DNA from: Steinernema hermaphroditum
Lineage: Eukaryota; Nematoda; Chromadorea; Rhabditida; Steinernematidae
DNA length: 64,000 nucleotides
Assembly: GCA_030435675.1 (NCBI GenBank)
Contig: CM059625.1
Span: 16,182,001 to 16,246,000, forward strand
Direction of reading: 5' to 3'
Under the pieces are notes generated by a model. It searched no databases. It saw nothing but the letters and a program-made list of their open reading frames with translations, and had not been told where the DNA came from. The position numbers were made by a program, and so were the translations under genes. Positions 1 to 10,961 of this stretch are shown here, in pieces (within the stretch, counting starts at the first letter, position 1; each line of letters starts with the position of its first letter).

Positions 1-149
1 GGTAATGTAGTTTAAATTCTAGTACGACTTTGAGGGCAGGTTAGGGTGGTTTTGAGTTTTGGAAGTGAAAATTGGGGTATATATTCTTTAGGGTGGCACG
101 TAAATTTTTGGTGAAAAGGTTTTTGAAAATCGTGGTGGGACTTTAGATT

Positions 150-656
150 TTACACGATTTTACACGATTTATCTTCCCGAATCAACGGCTTACGCCGTGC
201 AGGACGTCTCATATATGCACAAAGAAGAACATAGTCACACCGTGATCGCTGATTTTCTTCTGATTTCGGTGGAGCAGATGAATCCGAATAGAATGCAGCG
301 TTCCCAAGTTTGCGCGGGCATAGAAGTCGTGAAGAGCTGATTCCGGAAGTGGAATAGCGGTGGAGCAGAGCCAACGGAGCGGAGAGTCATCTTCGGTTCG
401 GCTGGCGGCGTGGACTTCGGAGTTGCAACGCTTCTTCGGCTTCTCTGGCGGCGCGGGTGGAGTCGGGCGGTCGTGACAGGCTTTTTGGCGAGACGGTGGA
501 ACTACGGCTCCCTGGTGTTCCAGGCCTTCTGGGAGGCGGGGCGATCATTGCGCCAACAACGACGGCCGAGAACGACCGCTCACTTAACTCATTAGGCTCA
601 GACAGCCTCAGAGAGAGAGAGCGAGTGGACGACCCGACCGATCGCTGGGGGCACAA
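150..656 (-). CDS. Putative lineage-specific gene fragment, paralogous to the 17.5-18.5 kb locus
   Basis: Minus-strand reading frames here encode basic, Ser/Arg/Pro-rich peptide (387-656) followed by a second open stretch (150-374). I do not recognise a family. The reason to take it as coding is that the same features recur at about 17.5-18.0 kb on the same strand: a shared GTPGSRS motif, an upstream RSLS-x-RL motif, a Lys/Pro-rich segment (PPEKPKK here, TPEKKK there) and a similar basic C-terminal end. Splice sites joining the two frames were not resolved, and the 5' end is uncertain. It could equally be a decayed copy. Confidence 0.35.
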
Positions 657-2711
657 AAGAAAGACCGGGACTTTAGAATGTGGCCCAATTTACGATTTGT
701 TTTAGGAAGCATCTTGCTGAGTTAGTTTTTAGTGCATATTGTAGAGCGGCGAAAGCTGCACAAGAGTATTGGACAGATTTTTGTGAAAAAATTTAGGAAA
801 AAGAAAAAAACATTTAAAAAAAGTTCTCCTTTTAAAACCATACTCCTCTCTGAATTGTCGTTTCTGCATGAGTTAGGTAACAATGGAAAGCTGAGTAAAT
901 TCCACAGAGGGTAATTGTCTCCAATTTTTGAATTTCGAGTTTGTTTTCGAGAAATATATGGAATCAAACCCGGAACCGTCCTACCGTAAGTCTGAATCAG
1001 ATAGAGAGACTCTTGCTGTTTGTTTATTCAGTGCGATGTCGAGAGATTAGTGAACTTGTCCTACAGGTCGAATTTTCAGAGATCCATTCCCTCGTCGCAC
1101 GACGTATGACAACACCTTCATAACAACGATCAAACGAAAACCAATTTACAGGAATGGTCGATTGTTTTTCTCCTTGTAAGTTGTGTTTATATATAACGTG
1201 ATATCAGTGAAGAAAAATTTTTTTTTGAAAAAAAAAAGTGAAAAAAGCTGTTTGAAAAAATGTTTTGATTGGATTACTTCAGACGCCAAACTACATCCGA
1301 AAGGCAGATGCACAACTTCCAGGTTAATACTGTTCTTCTCTTACTGTGAAAGCCACTTAACAACTATCATGTGAACATTACCGTTACTGAATGAGGAAAT
1401 TTCAAAACGACGTAGAGCCTCAACGTGTACGGGTCATGTTAAGTTGATACTTATCGTGCAAGCCGCTCACAAAAACGCCTTTTGCCTTACTCGTACCAAA
1501 CCAATAAGAATGCCCATTTAAGTGACATCGAAATAACCATAATGGAGTGCTTTAGTAAAGCACAATCGGACTTATCCTTAAGTTTGTTTTTTGTCGATTT
1601 TGTCGACGCAAGAAAGTGAATCAGTTTTAAAATATGCAGTAGATTAAGGCACAGAATGCTGTCGTCAACTAAAAAGTAGATCTCTGGATTGAGGAGCCGA
1701 AAGAGATTGTGTTGAGTTTCTCTTGTGAGAGAAGATAACCACTTAGTGTTACACGATATAGCGTAGTGCTTCTCTTTTTTGAAGTAGTCAGCTGTTTCTC
1801 TTAGACTTTGCTGCAGTACCATCGCAGCGGACTAATTCCACTGCCTGCGTGTCCTACAATTCTAAAGGTCACATTTTCAGAGAGTCGACCAATCAAAAGC
1901 CTGTCTAGAGGAATGGACGGCACTTTCCATCTCAGTAAGTGGTATTTATATATAGCACGATATAACTGAAAAGTCCACGATTATAAGGAAGCAGATAAGT
2001 ATGTAGTTTATTTAGATTCGAGAATTCCGTCATGAAAATCAGGGCTTTCGATCCTAGGAAAGGCGATCTGCACGAAGTGGAAAGTGGTCCGTCTATCTGG
2101 ACTAATTCCACTGCCTGCGTCTCCCACACTAGAGGTAAGGAGCCCTAAAAGATTCATTTACGATGACAGTACTTTATAGCTTCATCAGATGGAAAGCATC
2201 ACGATCTTTACCATCATCCACGCCCACCATAAGTACAGAACATGGTAGCGTTGTTCTTAAATGAGATTCTTCTATGCTTTTTTAAATTTAGGCTGGGACA
2301 GTCTACCCGTTACCCGGTCCCCAAGCAATAGTAAGTGGAAAAATGTCGATATAAAGGTATTATGGTGGTCTGTTCTAGAGGATTGCAACAGAAGTAGGCA
2401 ACGTGGTGTGCAGCACCAATGCAGATGTTCTGGAGAAGCACCAGCGAATTCTCCTTAACTAACCCGAACGATACCTGATGTATACCTGTTCCTGTCTGCT
2501 ATTTTTATAAAATAAATAAATGATAAAGTATGTTGTTCACTGATTTATGATTTGTGGTTTGGAGACCAATCTCTATCTAGAAGTTGATCGCTGTGTTACT
2601 TTTTTTTACGTTACTTCTAACTACGTGTCCTAATTGATATCGAGAATACAGTCCTACAGTCTTTCTATTCCTTAATACCGCTAGTACGAATTGCCACGCA
2701 GGAACAGGCAT
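657..2711. other. No gene seen; short direct repeats
   Basis: Only short chance ORFs. Two old direct repeats are visible: a ~60 bp block around 1150-1215 that recurs around 1910-1975 (shared core TTTATATATA followed by CGATAT-like sequence), and a 21-bp block starting GACTAATTCC at 1830-1850 that recurs exactly at 2100-2120. Confidence 0.5.
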
Positions 2712-3525
2712 GACCGTGTGGCCTAATGGATAAGGCGTCGGACTTCGGATCCGAAGATTGCAGGTTCGAGTCCTGTCACGGTCGAAAATTTTTATTCAAT
2801 TCTGAAATTCACTGGTAGTCGTTTTTTTTTTGCGCTTCACAGTAATTTTTGTGTTCGTTTGGCGCACAAACCTGCATATCTCTTAATGCCTGTAAAGCCT
2901 GTTGTACTCAGCGGACGCGCTTTCCTCTATCCTTCATGTTCTAAACTTGGAACTCCACTGAACTCCAGCCTGTGATTTCTGTTCGGAACCTCATGTGCAC
3001 GGTGCCGCATAGATTTCTTGAAATGTGTATACACAAAGAACTTGTATTGCAGTGGTGGTTATCCCTAATGGATCCATGTCGGTCACCGGCTGAGCCTCTT
3101 CTAAAGTATAAGGTACGTGTGTGTTTTCTTATTCGAGTGGCTTGTTTCATTAAAACATCTGTTCAGGAGTCACGACCCTGACTACAGCCGTGCTGCAGAT
3201 TGGTCTGCAAGGGATGTCCGTTGGTCCGCTGGACGTCCGCTGTCCACATTCGTTCCAACGTACACTCCAAATGCGATAATCATGGTATGTGTAATCCCCA
3301 TAGCAGCGGAACTCTGGATACACTGAACTAAATTTTAGTACGCGCGCATACCCAATTTGTGCAGCCCCTGAATGAAGTCACGGAGTGGACATAAGAGTTC
3401 CACATACTCGTCGGAAGTCGGTTTGACCGTGGGTAAGCTTTGTATAGTAGAAGGGCGATACCTTGAATGAGACCAATACTCACGATTAAGATTTTTGGAT
3501 CATTTGTCCTTGCGTTATTTTACGC
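2480..3525. repeat. Segmental duplication, copy A (contains tRNA-Arg TCG)
   Basis: Sequence in order around tRNA-Arg is repeated at about 4400-5385: AT-rich leader with AAAGTATGTTGTTC, tRNA gene, a shared block around 2966-3110 matching 4872-5035, a shared GGGTAAGCTTTGTATAGTAG block, and GGATCATTTGTCCTTGC near the end. The copies differ by many substitutions and small indels, so the duplication is old. No protein gene is apparent in either copy. Confidence 0.8.
2712..2784 (+). tRNA. tRNA-Arg (anticodon TCG)
   Basis: A 73-nt cloverleaf. The acceptor stem GACCGTG pairs with CACGGTC and the discriminator is G. The anticodon loop CTTCGGA gives anticodon TCG (reads CGA). The T arm has GGTTCGAGTCC, matching the pol III B box, and a T-rich run follows about 5-10 nt downstream as terminator. 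It lies in the first copy of a tandem segmental duplication (about 2480-3525 and 4400-5385). Confidence 0.96.
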
Positions 3526-4399
3526 CTTTTTACATCATTGCAGAATCAAAATTGGTAGTGTCGTAGTTCCCATAGTTCCCTAGCATCTCCTAAGAGATAC
3601 CGTATGGTCGTATGATATGATTCATTGTAGAACGTTCTCTTGCACATCATTTTTTATATGTCATTCCGCTTGCCATTTCCAATTGAAAAAAAAAAGTTAC
3701 TTTAAACATGATCGGGATAAAGCACCGAGATAAAGAGTAATTAATAGACCCTTAGGGGACACTTAGACCTCTTTTAAATATTAAATAAGTTTTCGTCTAT
3801 AATACGTAGCAAGGTGCAAGAGAAATTGAAATAATTGAAAGTTTCGAATCGCTCTACTTCTTGTTCAGTGCATCTTGCTAATTGTCCTTGACAAAGGACA
3901 ACAAGAAGATGATGCTCCGAACAGTGGCGTACTTCCATCGCCCTACATTGACATCGGGCATCGGTGTTACTAGTATTATGCAATTTCGCTTTATCAGCAA
4001 TATTTGACACCGTTTTTCAATATATACGCTAAGCACTGATCTCTATGTAGCTTTCATGTTATATTTTTAGTGACCATCACCATCACCGTCCGTCGACGAA
4101 GAAAGGAAGCCGTGCTCCATGACACACACAACGAACAGTAATCCCTCAAGAACACGAATTCGGAAAATACATTTTCTTTAGATAAATTCACGATCTTCAA
4201 ACTACACCTCTACACCGCAGGTATCCGTCAGAAGGTGACTGATGCCGGCACGTTTTGGTTTCGAATCGGGTGCCTCGCCTCTTTCTTGTGGACACAAATC
4301 ATCGTTGTTATTGGCACCTGATCGAGTACGGGGTGCCAAAGCTCCATTTCTGTCCACTTTCCTCTGTCCTCAACACCATGTGCCTCTGTTACTTTCTCC
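3526..4399. other. Spacer between the two duplicated blocks; no gene seen
   Basis: No ORF with coding character. One short minus-strand ORF (3774-4010) has no recognisable content. Confidence 0.5.
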
Positions 4400-5385
4400 T
4401 GTTTTTGTAAAATAAATATATGTTAAAGTATGTTGTTCCTTGATTTATCATCAATGGTTTAAAGACCGATTTCGACCTAGAAGTGATTTTTAATTTTTTC
4501 GCTGTGTTTACATTCTATATTGGCCAGCTACGTGCCTCAATTGATTCCGAGAATCCTATATGCTTTCCATCGCTTAATACTACTATCCGTATTTGCCACA
4601 ACCAGACGTGGCCGTGTGGCCTAATGGATAGGGCGTCGGACTCCGGATCTGAAGATTGCAGGTTCGAATCCTGTCACGGTCGAAATTTTTTATTTAATAC
4701 GGATATTCAGTGCTGGTCGTTGTTTTTCGCGCTCGGCGGTAATTTTTGTGTCTTTCTCCCGCATACAAAGATAGTACCTCTTAAGATCTCCTACATGTCG
4801 TATTGCTGAATGCTCATCTATTGCGTTTTCCTGTATCTTTTATGTTCTAAATTAGGATCTTCACTGACCTCCAGCCTGTGATTTCTGTTCGGAACCTCAT
4901 GTGGACCGTGCCGCGCAGATTTGGGGAAACGTGTACACTCAAAGAACTTACATTCCAGAGGTGAGTGTCTCTAATGGATTCATGTCGATTACCGGCTGAG
5001 CCTCTTCTAAGATAAAAGGTATGTGTGTTTTTGCTTATTCGAGTAGTTTCTTTCACTGAAAAATTCGTTTCAGTCGCTTGCATTCTCTTTAGGACTAACG
5101 TTTCTGACAGCAATCATGTTGCAGACTGGAAGGCAAGGAATCTGCATGAAGTGCCGATAACCATGGTATGTGTAATCCTCATAGCAGTGAAATTTTGCAT
5201 AAACTGAACGACATTTTAGGGCGAGCGCATATCCCGTTTTGCGTGGTGAACATAAGAGTTCCACACACCCAGCTGAAGTCGATTTGGCTTTGGGTAAGCT
5301 TTGTATAGTAGAATGGCGTTACCTTGAATTAGACCACTGCACACGATTAACATTTTTGGATCATTTGTCCTTGCATGATTTTACG
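4400..5385. repeat. Segmental duplication, copy B (contains tRNA-Arg CCG)
   Basis: Second copy of the block at 2480-3525, offset by about 1.9 kb, in the same orientation. Its tRNA has diverged in anticodon and stem (see 4610-4682). Confidence 0.8.
4610..4682 (+). tRNA. tRNA-Arg (anticodon CCG), diverged copy
   Basis: A 73-nt cloverleaf derived from the same ancestor as the gene at 2712. The anticodon loop is CTCCGGA, giving CCG (reads CGG) instead of TCG. Other changes are an A-to-G at acceptor position 2 (now a G-U pair), one D-loop A-to-G, and a G-U pair in the anticodon stem. The T arm GGTTCGAATCC keeps a perfect B box and a T-run follows. It is structurally intact, so probably functional, but the weakened stems leave room for an ageing copy. 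Confidence 0.9.
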
Positions 5386-6258
5386 TTTTGGACGTATTGG
5401 GTTCACTCGCGGCTACTATGCCCACAAAGCGATCCAATGAGATCATTTCTACTTTACACAAAGGCGAAATGTGGAAAAAATGACCCTTGCCTTCTCTTGG
5501 GTACGACTGCCCAATCTCACCTGCACAATGGCTTTCCAGTTTGATCTGAGAGATTCCTGTTTGCTGTTCTTGTAGCACTCTCGTCGCTCTATCTAACGTC
5601 ATCTACGCTCGTCTACAAATGGCGATGTCAGATGGCATCACTTAGAATAAGATGAAGAGGTCGAAAATTTGACGAAAACATTTTTCGACGCCAAACGTCT
5701 TGTTTCTTTTGGCTTTTGCCCGAAAAGTGCGTTGGAGTTGTTCAGTTAAGCGATAAATACAGAGGATAGACGTGCATACATGTTAATAAAGTAGCACCTA
5801 AATTATCGACTGTTTTTCATGGATCAACCTAATAAAACATTGGCAATGAGAGAACACTGGATTTTCTACATTCTCTGTCACACTGTTTTCAGATGAGCGA
5901 ATTTGTGTTTCCCCTTCATCTACCCATCAGCTAGATGTTAGCTGGTGAGCATCGCAAAGTGAATGATATGACTGATTTGTTCTGTTTAGACTCTTACAAA
6001 TAAAACGAGTAATCGATGAGCTGAGGACCAGTCGCCATATCTAATGCAACGGCTTGGAGTTATGTATTTAATAAGTTATTTATTATGATTGAATAAATGT
6101 GATGTACATTCATATTCAGCGACCGATATATTGATTTCTGTGTCAATAGTAAGGACGGATCTGTAGTTATGCCGTTTTTTTGTGCAGTAATCCCCATAGT
6201 TATTTACGAAACAACGGCGTTTGGTCTGTGTTGGTGGCAATCGATAAACTCCTATATG
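5386..6258. other. No gene; fragment of a dispersed repeat at about 5405-5480
   Basis: The stretch around 5405-5480 (CTACTATGCCCACAAAGCGA, then AAAGGCGAAATGTGGAAA) resembles the repeats at 55.67-55.85 kb and 57.48-57.65 kb. The remainder has only chance ORFs. Confidence 0.45.
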
Positions 6259-6260
6259 TA

Positions 6261-7559
6261 CAGGGTGACCACCCTAAAGTGTGACATAGCTTTGTCGCTC
6301 AATTTTCGATATTTTTTCCGCATCGCCGCGCGTTTTGTCTGTTTTATTCGTGTTTCGCGACCGTTTTTACCCTATATTAACTGTTATTAGCTCTGTATTT
6401 GCTGTTATTCAGGGTAAAAATGGTCTCCGAAAGTGTGCGTTCCGCGATCGTTGAGCTCCATTGCGGCGGAAGGTCGAATCCCGAGATTTGCAAGACCCTC
6501 AAACTTCGCCGAGATGCCGTCAAACGCGTGCTGGACCGATTCTGGGAAACTGGCGACGTCAAGGACCGTCCCCGAAGCGGAAGAGAAAGGACTGCAAGAA
6601 CTCCACAAGTCCGAGAGGCCGTTCGGAAGATGATCAAGCGCAATCCCGACCGATCCATCATGAAGCTGGCCAAGACGTACAAAATCGGCTACGCATCGAT
6701 GTACAAGCTTGTCACCGAGGATCTGCATTTCAAGAGCTACAAAATAAGCCGCGGACACCTGCTAACCGATGCGAAAAAGGCCGAACGGCTTCAGAAGTGC
6801 AAGAAGCTGAGAGCTGAGAGCCGCGGGTCCGGATTCGCCAATGTGGTCTTATCCGATGAGAAGATTTTTACCATTTAAGCGGTCCACAACTCCCAGAATC
6901 ACTGTTACCTGCTGCAGAAAGGCTCCTCGCGTACGAAGCACGTTAAAACAAGCCATTTCCCCAATTCTGTGATGGTTTGGGGCGAAATCTGCGCAACTAG
7001 AAAAATTTTCCCGGTTTTCGTTGAAAAAGGTGCGGAAATGGACTCTCAGGTGTAGCAATAAAAGATCTTGGTGAAGCTTCTGATTCCCTGGACCGAAAAA
7101 CACTTCCCCGACCACGATTGGGTGCTCCAGCAGGATTGGGCCCCCGCCCACGGATCAAAATCGACAATGAGCTTCATGGAGGACCAAATTCCGTGGTTTT
7201 GGGACAAGTCAATTTGGCCCTCAAATTCCCCCGATTTGAACCCTATGGATTACGCGATATGGTCCATTTTGGAGGAGAAGGCCTGCCGAAGACGCCACGC
7301 CACCGTGGAGGACCTGAAGCGCGATCTCCTTCAAGCCTGGGACGAAATTAGCCTGGAAACCCTCGCGGCGGTCGTCGAAAATTTCAAGAAGCGAGTCCAG
7401 GCCTGTATCGACGCGCAAGACGGCCATTTCCAGTGAAATTCACGCTATAGATGTATTTTTGCGTGCTTAATTACGTGGTATTATTGGTTTCCCGAAATAA
7501 ATGCATTTTTTGATGAAAAAATCGTGTTCTTCATGTCACACTTTAGGGTGGTCACCCTG
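6261..7559 (+). mobile_element. Mariner-type DNA transposon, complete copy with perfect TIRs
   Basis: The element is 1299 bp and bounded by perfect 27-bp terminal inverted repeats (6261-6287 and 7533-7559, starting CAGGGTGACCACCC). It is flanked by the expected TA target-site duplication (6259-6260 and 7560-7561). It encodes a transposase on the plus strand that carries three in-frame stops. Perfect TIRs with a disabled transposase suggest a fairly recent, non-autonomous copy that could still be mobilised in trans. It inserted about 70 bp upstream of the third tRNA-Arg gene. Confidence 0.97.
6420..7436 (+). pseudogene. Mariner transposase (DD37D, maT-like), inactivated by three stop codons
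   Basis: One reading frame runs from ATG 6420 to TGA 7434-7436, interrupted by TAA at 6876-6878, TAG at 7053-7055 and TAA at 7059-7061; no frameshift is needed. The first half is an HTH DNA-binding region (start MVSESVRSAIVELHCGG). The catalytic domain shows LSDEK (first Asp), QQDWAPAH (second Asp) and SPDLNPMDY (third Asp). Thirty-seven residues separate the second Asp from the Asp of PMDY, which places it in the DD37D (maT-like) group rather than classic DD34D mariner. The copy cannot make full-length transposase. Confidence 0.95.
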
Positions 7560-7629
7560 TAATTCACATGGGCACTGGGAAAATCTTCGGCTGGTGTACT
7601 CATTATGCTTCTCCTCAACCATCAAATGT

Positions 7630-7702
7630 GACCGTGTGGCCTAATGGATAAGGCGTCGGACTTCGGATCCGAAGATTGCAGGTTCGAATCCTGTCACGGT
7701 CG
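7630..7702 (+). tRNA. tRNA-Arg (anticodon TCG)
   Basis: A 73-nt gene identical in structure to the one at 2712, differing only in the T loop (TTCGAAT instead of TTCGAGT). Anticodon loop CTTCGGA, anticodon TCG. A long T-run starts a few bases after the 3' end. Unlike the other two, its flanks are not part of the segmental duplication. The mariner copy ends 70 bp upstream. Confidence 0.97.
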
Positions 7703-8656
7703 AAACATTTTTTTTGTCGTATTAAAAGTGAATGAGCTGCTTTCGAAGATGCATCGTTGACCAAAAGACAAATAAATTTTTTGTTCATCTTTGCAGTAAC
7801 ACCGCGGCGTCCTCATCATCCGACATCCTTCCTTCTCTCTGTTGCCTGATATCTCCATGGAGTGAATCCAGTGTCTCCCACTCTCTCGACATATTTGCAT
7901 AAAAACAGCCCGCTTGTACCTTGTTTTTTGTTGTCCAGATCACGACACGCAACGAAGAGACGAATGGTATTTATTGAAATGTATCAATATCTGAAAACGT
8001 TTTCCTTTCATACCGCGTCCATCTGTCTGTCGCCTTGCTTCCCGCCGCATCTTCCACAGGAACGATCGCGCAAAAATGTGAAATTTACGATTCGCCGCTA
8101 GAGAAAGCGCTGTTCTGTGTTGATTTCAACATTCAGTCCTTTTTGCCTTCACAAAATATGCTGTCCTTGTAGGTCCTCGCCACACTACAGCCAGCAGTTG
8201 AGGTGGGGGTGTCATTGGGTGTATAGTCGAGAGAGAAAGCGGTGTACTCACAATGCCCTTTCCCGCAATATGTGTTGCGATCAGTAGCGTGGATTGCGAA
8301 TAGCGTCTAATAATAACCGTCCGCTGAAGTGGCTTTCCATGAACTGCCGATAGACTACGCTTTCACAGAAATGTGAACAGGTACCCAAGGTCGCGTGGAC
8401 CTTATTTCTAAGAGACATGCTTAGATCTATTCAGAAACATTGCACTTGGTCTCGCATCGGCGATAGCACATTTATTAACGTGACCCCTTTTTTTGCGTCT
8501 AACGAAGCGTGGTAATAATGAATATTTATGTTGCAGCGTTTTTAAACGACTACTGATTCCTGTCGAGAATCCCGAGCTCTGTCTGCAATTTGAAGTAGGT
8601 GTTTTTCCTCTATACCAAGATTTTATGTTAGCCCCATTATTATGTAAATGGTGCTC
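7703..8656. other. No gene seen
   Basis: Only short ORFs without coding character between the third tRNA-Arg and the foldback element. Confidence 0.5.
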
Positions 8657-9764
8657 GGACATTTGCGCCACCGACATTTGCGCCACCGACATTTGCGCCA
8701 CTGACATTTGCGCCACTTTTTTGGTCTCACCACGAAAAGCCTTTTACGCCCAATACTTTTAAATTTTAAACGGAGAGCACGTTGTGTTCAGATGTCTAGG
8801 CGCATGTCACTGAGGTTTCAGCAAGCGAAGCGAGCCCTCCTCTTTGCTTATGTTGTAGACCTAGGTTTGCCTTAGGAACATGCCTAGATATTTAATATTA
8901 CGGGCGATGGCTAATGACCTAACATCCAAGCTTGGCTTAGGCTCATACCTATTGATTTTGTTCGTGCCCGAAAACACGAAATTCAAGATTAAGAATTTGA
9001 TCTGAATTTTATAAACTCAAACTCGTGCATTTGTGAGACACAGGCTGTGACTCAAATTTTTGTACAGTACAGTTACAAGCAAGTACAGTTAAGACGACTA
9101 AGACCTCGACTCTGAGTATTCTCCACTTTTGGAATCCGATGGCCGATGATGCAAGCCAGCGAAAGAGGAACACCGTAGCTGCATGTGTTTCTCCTCTGCA
9201 TATGTTCTTATGGTTGATAGTTCGATGCTTGCTGGTTCGCTGTTCTGTGTAAATCACTTAAAAGTTCCCTGTCCTATGCCAGAAATGGGCCAAAACCCGG
9301 GATGTTGATAAGGCAAATTAATGTAAAGCTTATTTCTCTGTGGATTTCGCTCAGATCGATACAAACCCGGGTTCATTCGATGCAGAAAGTTACGCTGATC
9401 AAAGTTACGCTCAGAAATTCTAGCGAAATCGCGCAGCTCGCGAGAAAACTGTGATAATCACCAATTTCCATTGTAAACCTGCCGAAGGCGGGAAATGGCG
9501 CGCCAATTTTTCGTGGTGGGAGCTTTTGAAGAGTTTGGTGAGCAATACAATACATGGTGAGACACAGAAAGTATCGAACACAGCTCACGACTTACCGTTC
9601 CTACTCCAGTTATTAATTAAAGGGATTCGTAAAAGGCTTTTCGTGGTGAGACCAGAAAAGTGGCGCAAATGTCTGTGGCGCAAATGTCTGTGGCGCAAAT
9701 GTCGGTGGCGCAAATGTCTGTGGCGCAAATGTCGGTGGCGCAAATGTCGGTGGCGCAAATGTCC
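8657..9764. mobile_element. Foldback-like element with tandem-repeat inverted arms
   Basis: The left arm (8657-8747) has four 15-bp units of type CGACATTTGCGCCAC followed by a unique ~30-bp segment containing GGTCTCACCACGAAAAGCC. The right arm (9629-9764) is its reverse complement, but with seven 15-bp units (9660-9764). The outermost bases also match: CTCGGACATT on the left and its complement, ending GTCCGAG, on the right. The ~880-bp interior has no credible ORF. This architecture (inverted arms built of short tandem repeats, variable unit number) is that of foldback or tandem-repeat-TIR elements. No target-site duplication was identified with confidence. Confidence 0.75.
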
Positions 9765-9776
9765 GAGTACCATATT

Positions 9777-9862
9777 TTGACAAAATGGTATTTAGATTGA
9801 CCAAAGTATAATTAGATTAACAAAACTGAATTTAGATGTCAAAATAAATACCATTTTGTCAA
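9777..9862. repeat. Short inverted repeat, perfect 18-bp arms
   Basis: TTGACAAAATGGTATTTA at 9777-9794 is the exact reverse complement of 9845-9862, with a 50-bp AT-rich loop. It lies immediately outside the right arm of the foldback element and may be a separate small element or the remains of one. Confidence 0.7.
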
Positions 9863-10766
9863 GATCGGTACCATTTTGGTCACTTCTCCCTAATAAAGCC
9901 GAAGATAGCGCTGATGTAACAACTTAAAAGAAATATTTAGAGCCCAAGAAATTTCTCCTGGTTCTGATCGACGACTAGAAGCACAAAAGAATAATTCACA
10001 AGGAAGAGGAGTTAAAAAGTAAGCATTACTTTGGGTTCTCTGAGTAAACATACAGCTTCAGAGACAGCAGCTGGAAGACGAGATCATGTTGCCTTCCATC
10101 TCCGAGTGCGAGAAGGGGGACTGTTCAGAAAAGGAGAAACAAAGTGCAGGCTGATTTGGTTAATCGCAAATCGCTCTCTGAAATGGAACGTAGAACGAAA
10201 GAAGCAAGAAACGAATCTTGCCCATTCTGCAGCAATACAGCAATATTGCATATGTTAGAGTTATTGGAATTAATTGTTTTATTTTTGTATTTGTGAACGG
10301 TAAAGTATCATAGAGCGCTTAAGTGTTTATCGAGTCGACCTAAGAGGACCAGGCTACGTTTTATAACTTCTGTAGCCTCGAATGTACTAAGTCCGTAGAG
10401 TGGGCAAGTCTACACATTGTTACTGGTATGGTTGATTCAGTCTTTTCTCTTTTTCGGGCGCCGCAGCGCCTGTATATCATCCTTTGTGATTTGCTGGTGG
10501 AAAGCGTGCAGATAGTCGTTTAGAGGTGTAAGTGGTCTGTGTCTCATTAGTTCGTGTACTTTGAACTGTCTGCTAATGAGACATACCTGTCTGAGAATGG
10601 TATATATATGGGTTGTGTCATCCCTCATGGTTTGGTTTTGAATTTTGGGGTGCTGTAGCGCCGGTATATAACACCTCATGATGATCTATTTGTTTTAGTG
10701 ATCTTCGATGATTGTTTTCCTGGAGGGTCTCTACAGCCCTGGATCAACTCCGCAGCGCCATCGTCA
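9863..10766. other. No gene seen; GTCTCATTAG palindromic motif at 10541-10582
   Basis: Short chance ORFs only. GTCTCATTAG (10541-10550) and CTAATGAGAC (10573-10582) form a 10-bp inverted pair that recurs between the divergent genes at 12.8-13.2 kb. AGCGCCGGTATATAACACC-type sequence (about 10655) may be a TATA region for the small ORF downstream. Confidence 0.4.
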
Positions 10767-10961
10767 ATGGACTCTGACGTTGAACCGCACAACCGTGGTC
10801 AGCTGGAGGAGAGCGCCGCGAAGCAGACACAGCTCGTCGAAAGAATGGTTCGTTCCTATACGCAGCTCAGGCAGGCTGATCTATTTGTTTTAGTGAGCTT
10901 CGCAAAAAAGCTATTGCGGGTACCGATAGTGTCGGCCGGAGAGGGTATATCGACTTTGTGA
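10767..10961 (+). CDS. Possible small lineage-specific gene
   Basis: A 64-residue frame from ATG 10767 (MDSDVEPH) to TGA 10961, rich in Gln/Glu/Arg (LEESAAKQTQLVERMVRSY), with the GC-rich codon style of the genes at 11.85-13.5 kb. The sequence GATCTATTTGTTTTAG occurs just upstream (about 10682-10699) and again inside the frame (about 10878-10894). Both copies look like splice acceptors, so the frame may be one exon of a longer gene and its 3' half may not be coding. I recognise no family. Confidence 0.35.
   Translation: MDSDVEPHNRGQLEESAAKQTQLVERMVRSYTQLRQADLFVLVSFAKKLLRVPIVSAGEGISTL

Noticed and set aside
410..705. Plus-strand ORFs opposite the left-edge locus
   Set aside because: Antisense shadows; the minus-strand frames carry the features conserved with the 17.5-18.5 kb locus.
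9660..9764. Regular 15-bp repeats resembling a CRISPR array
   Set aside because: There are no spacers between units, the genome is eukaryotic, and the array is an arm of an inverted-repeat element.
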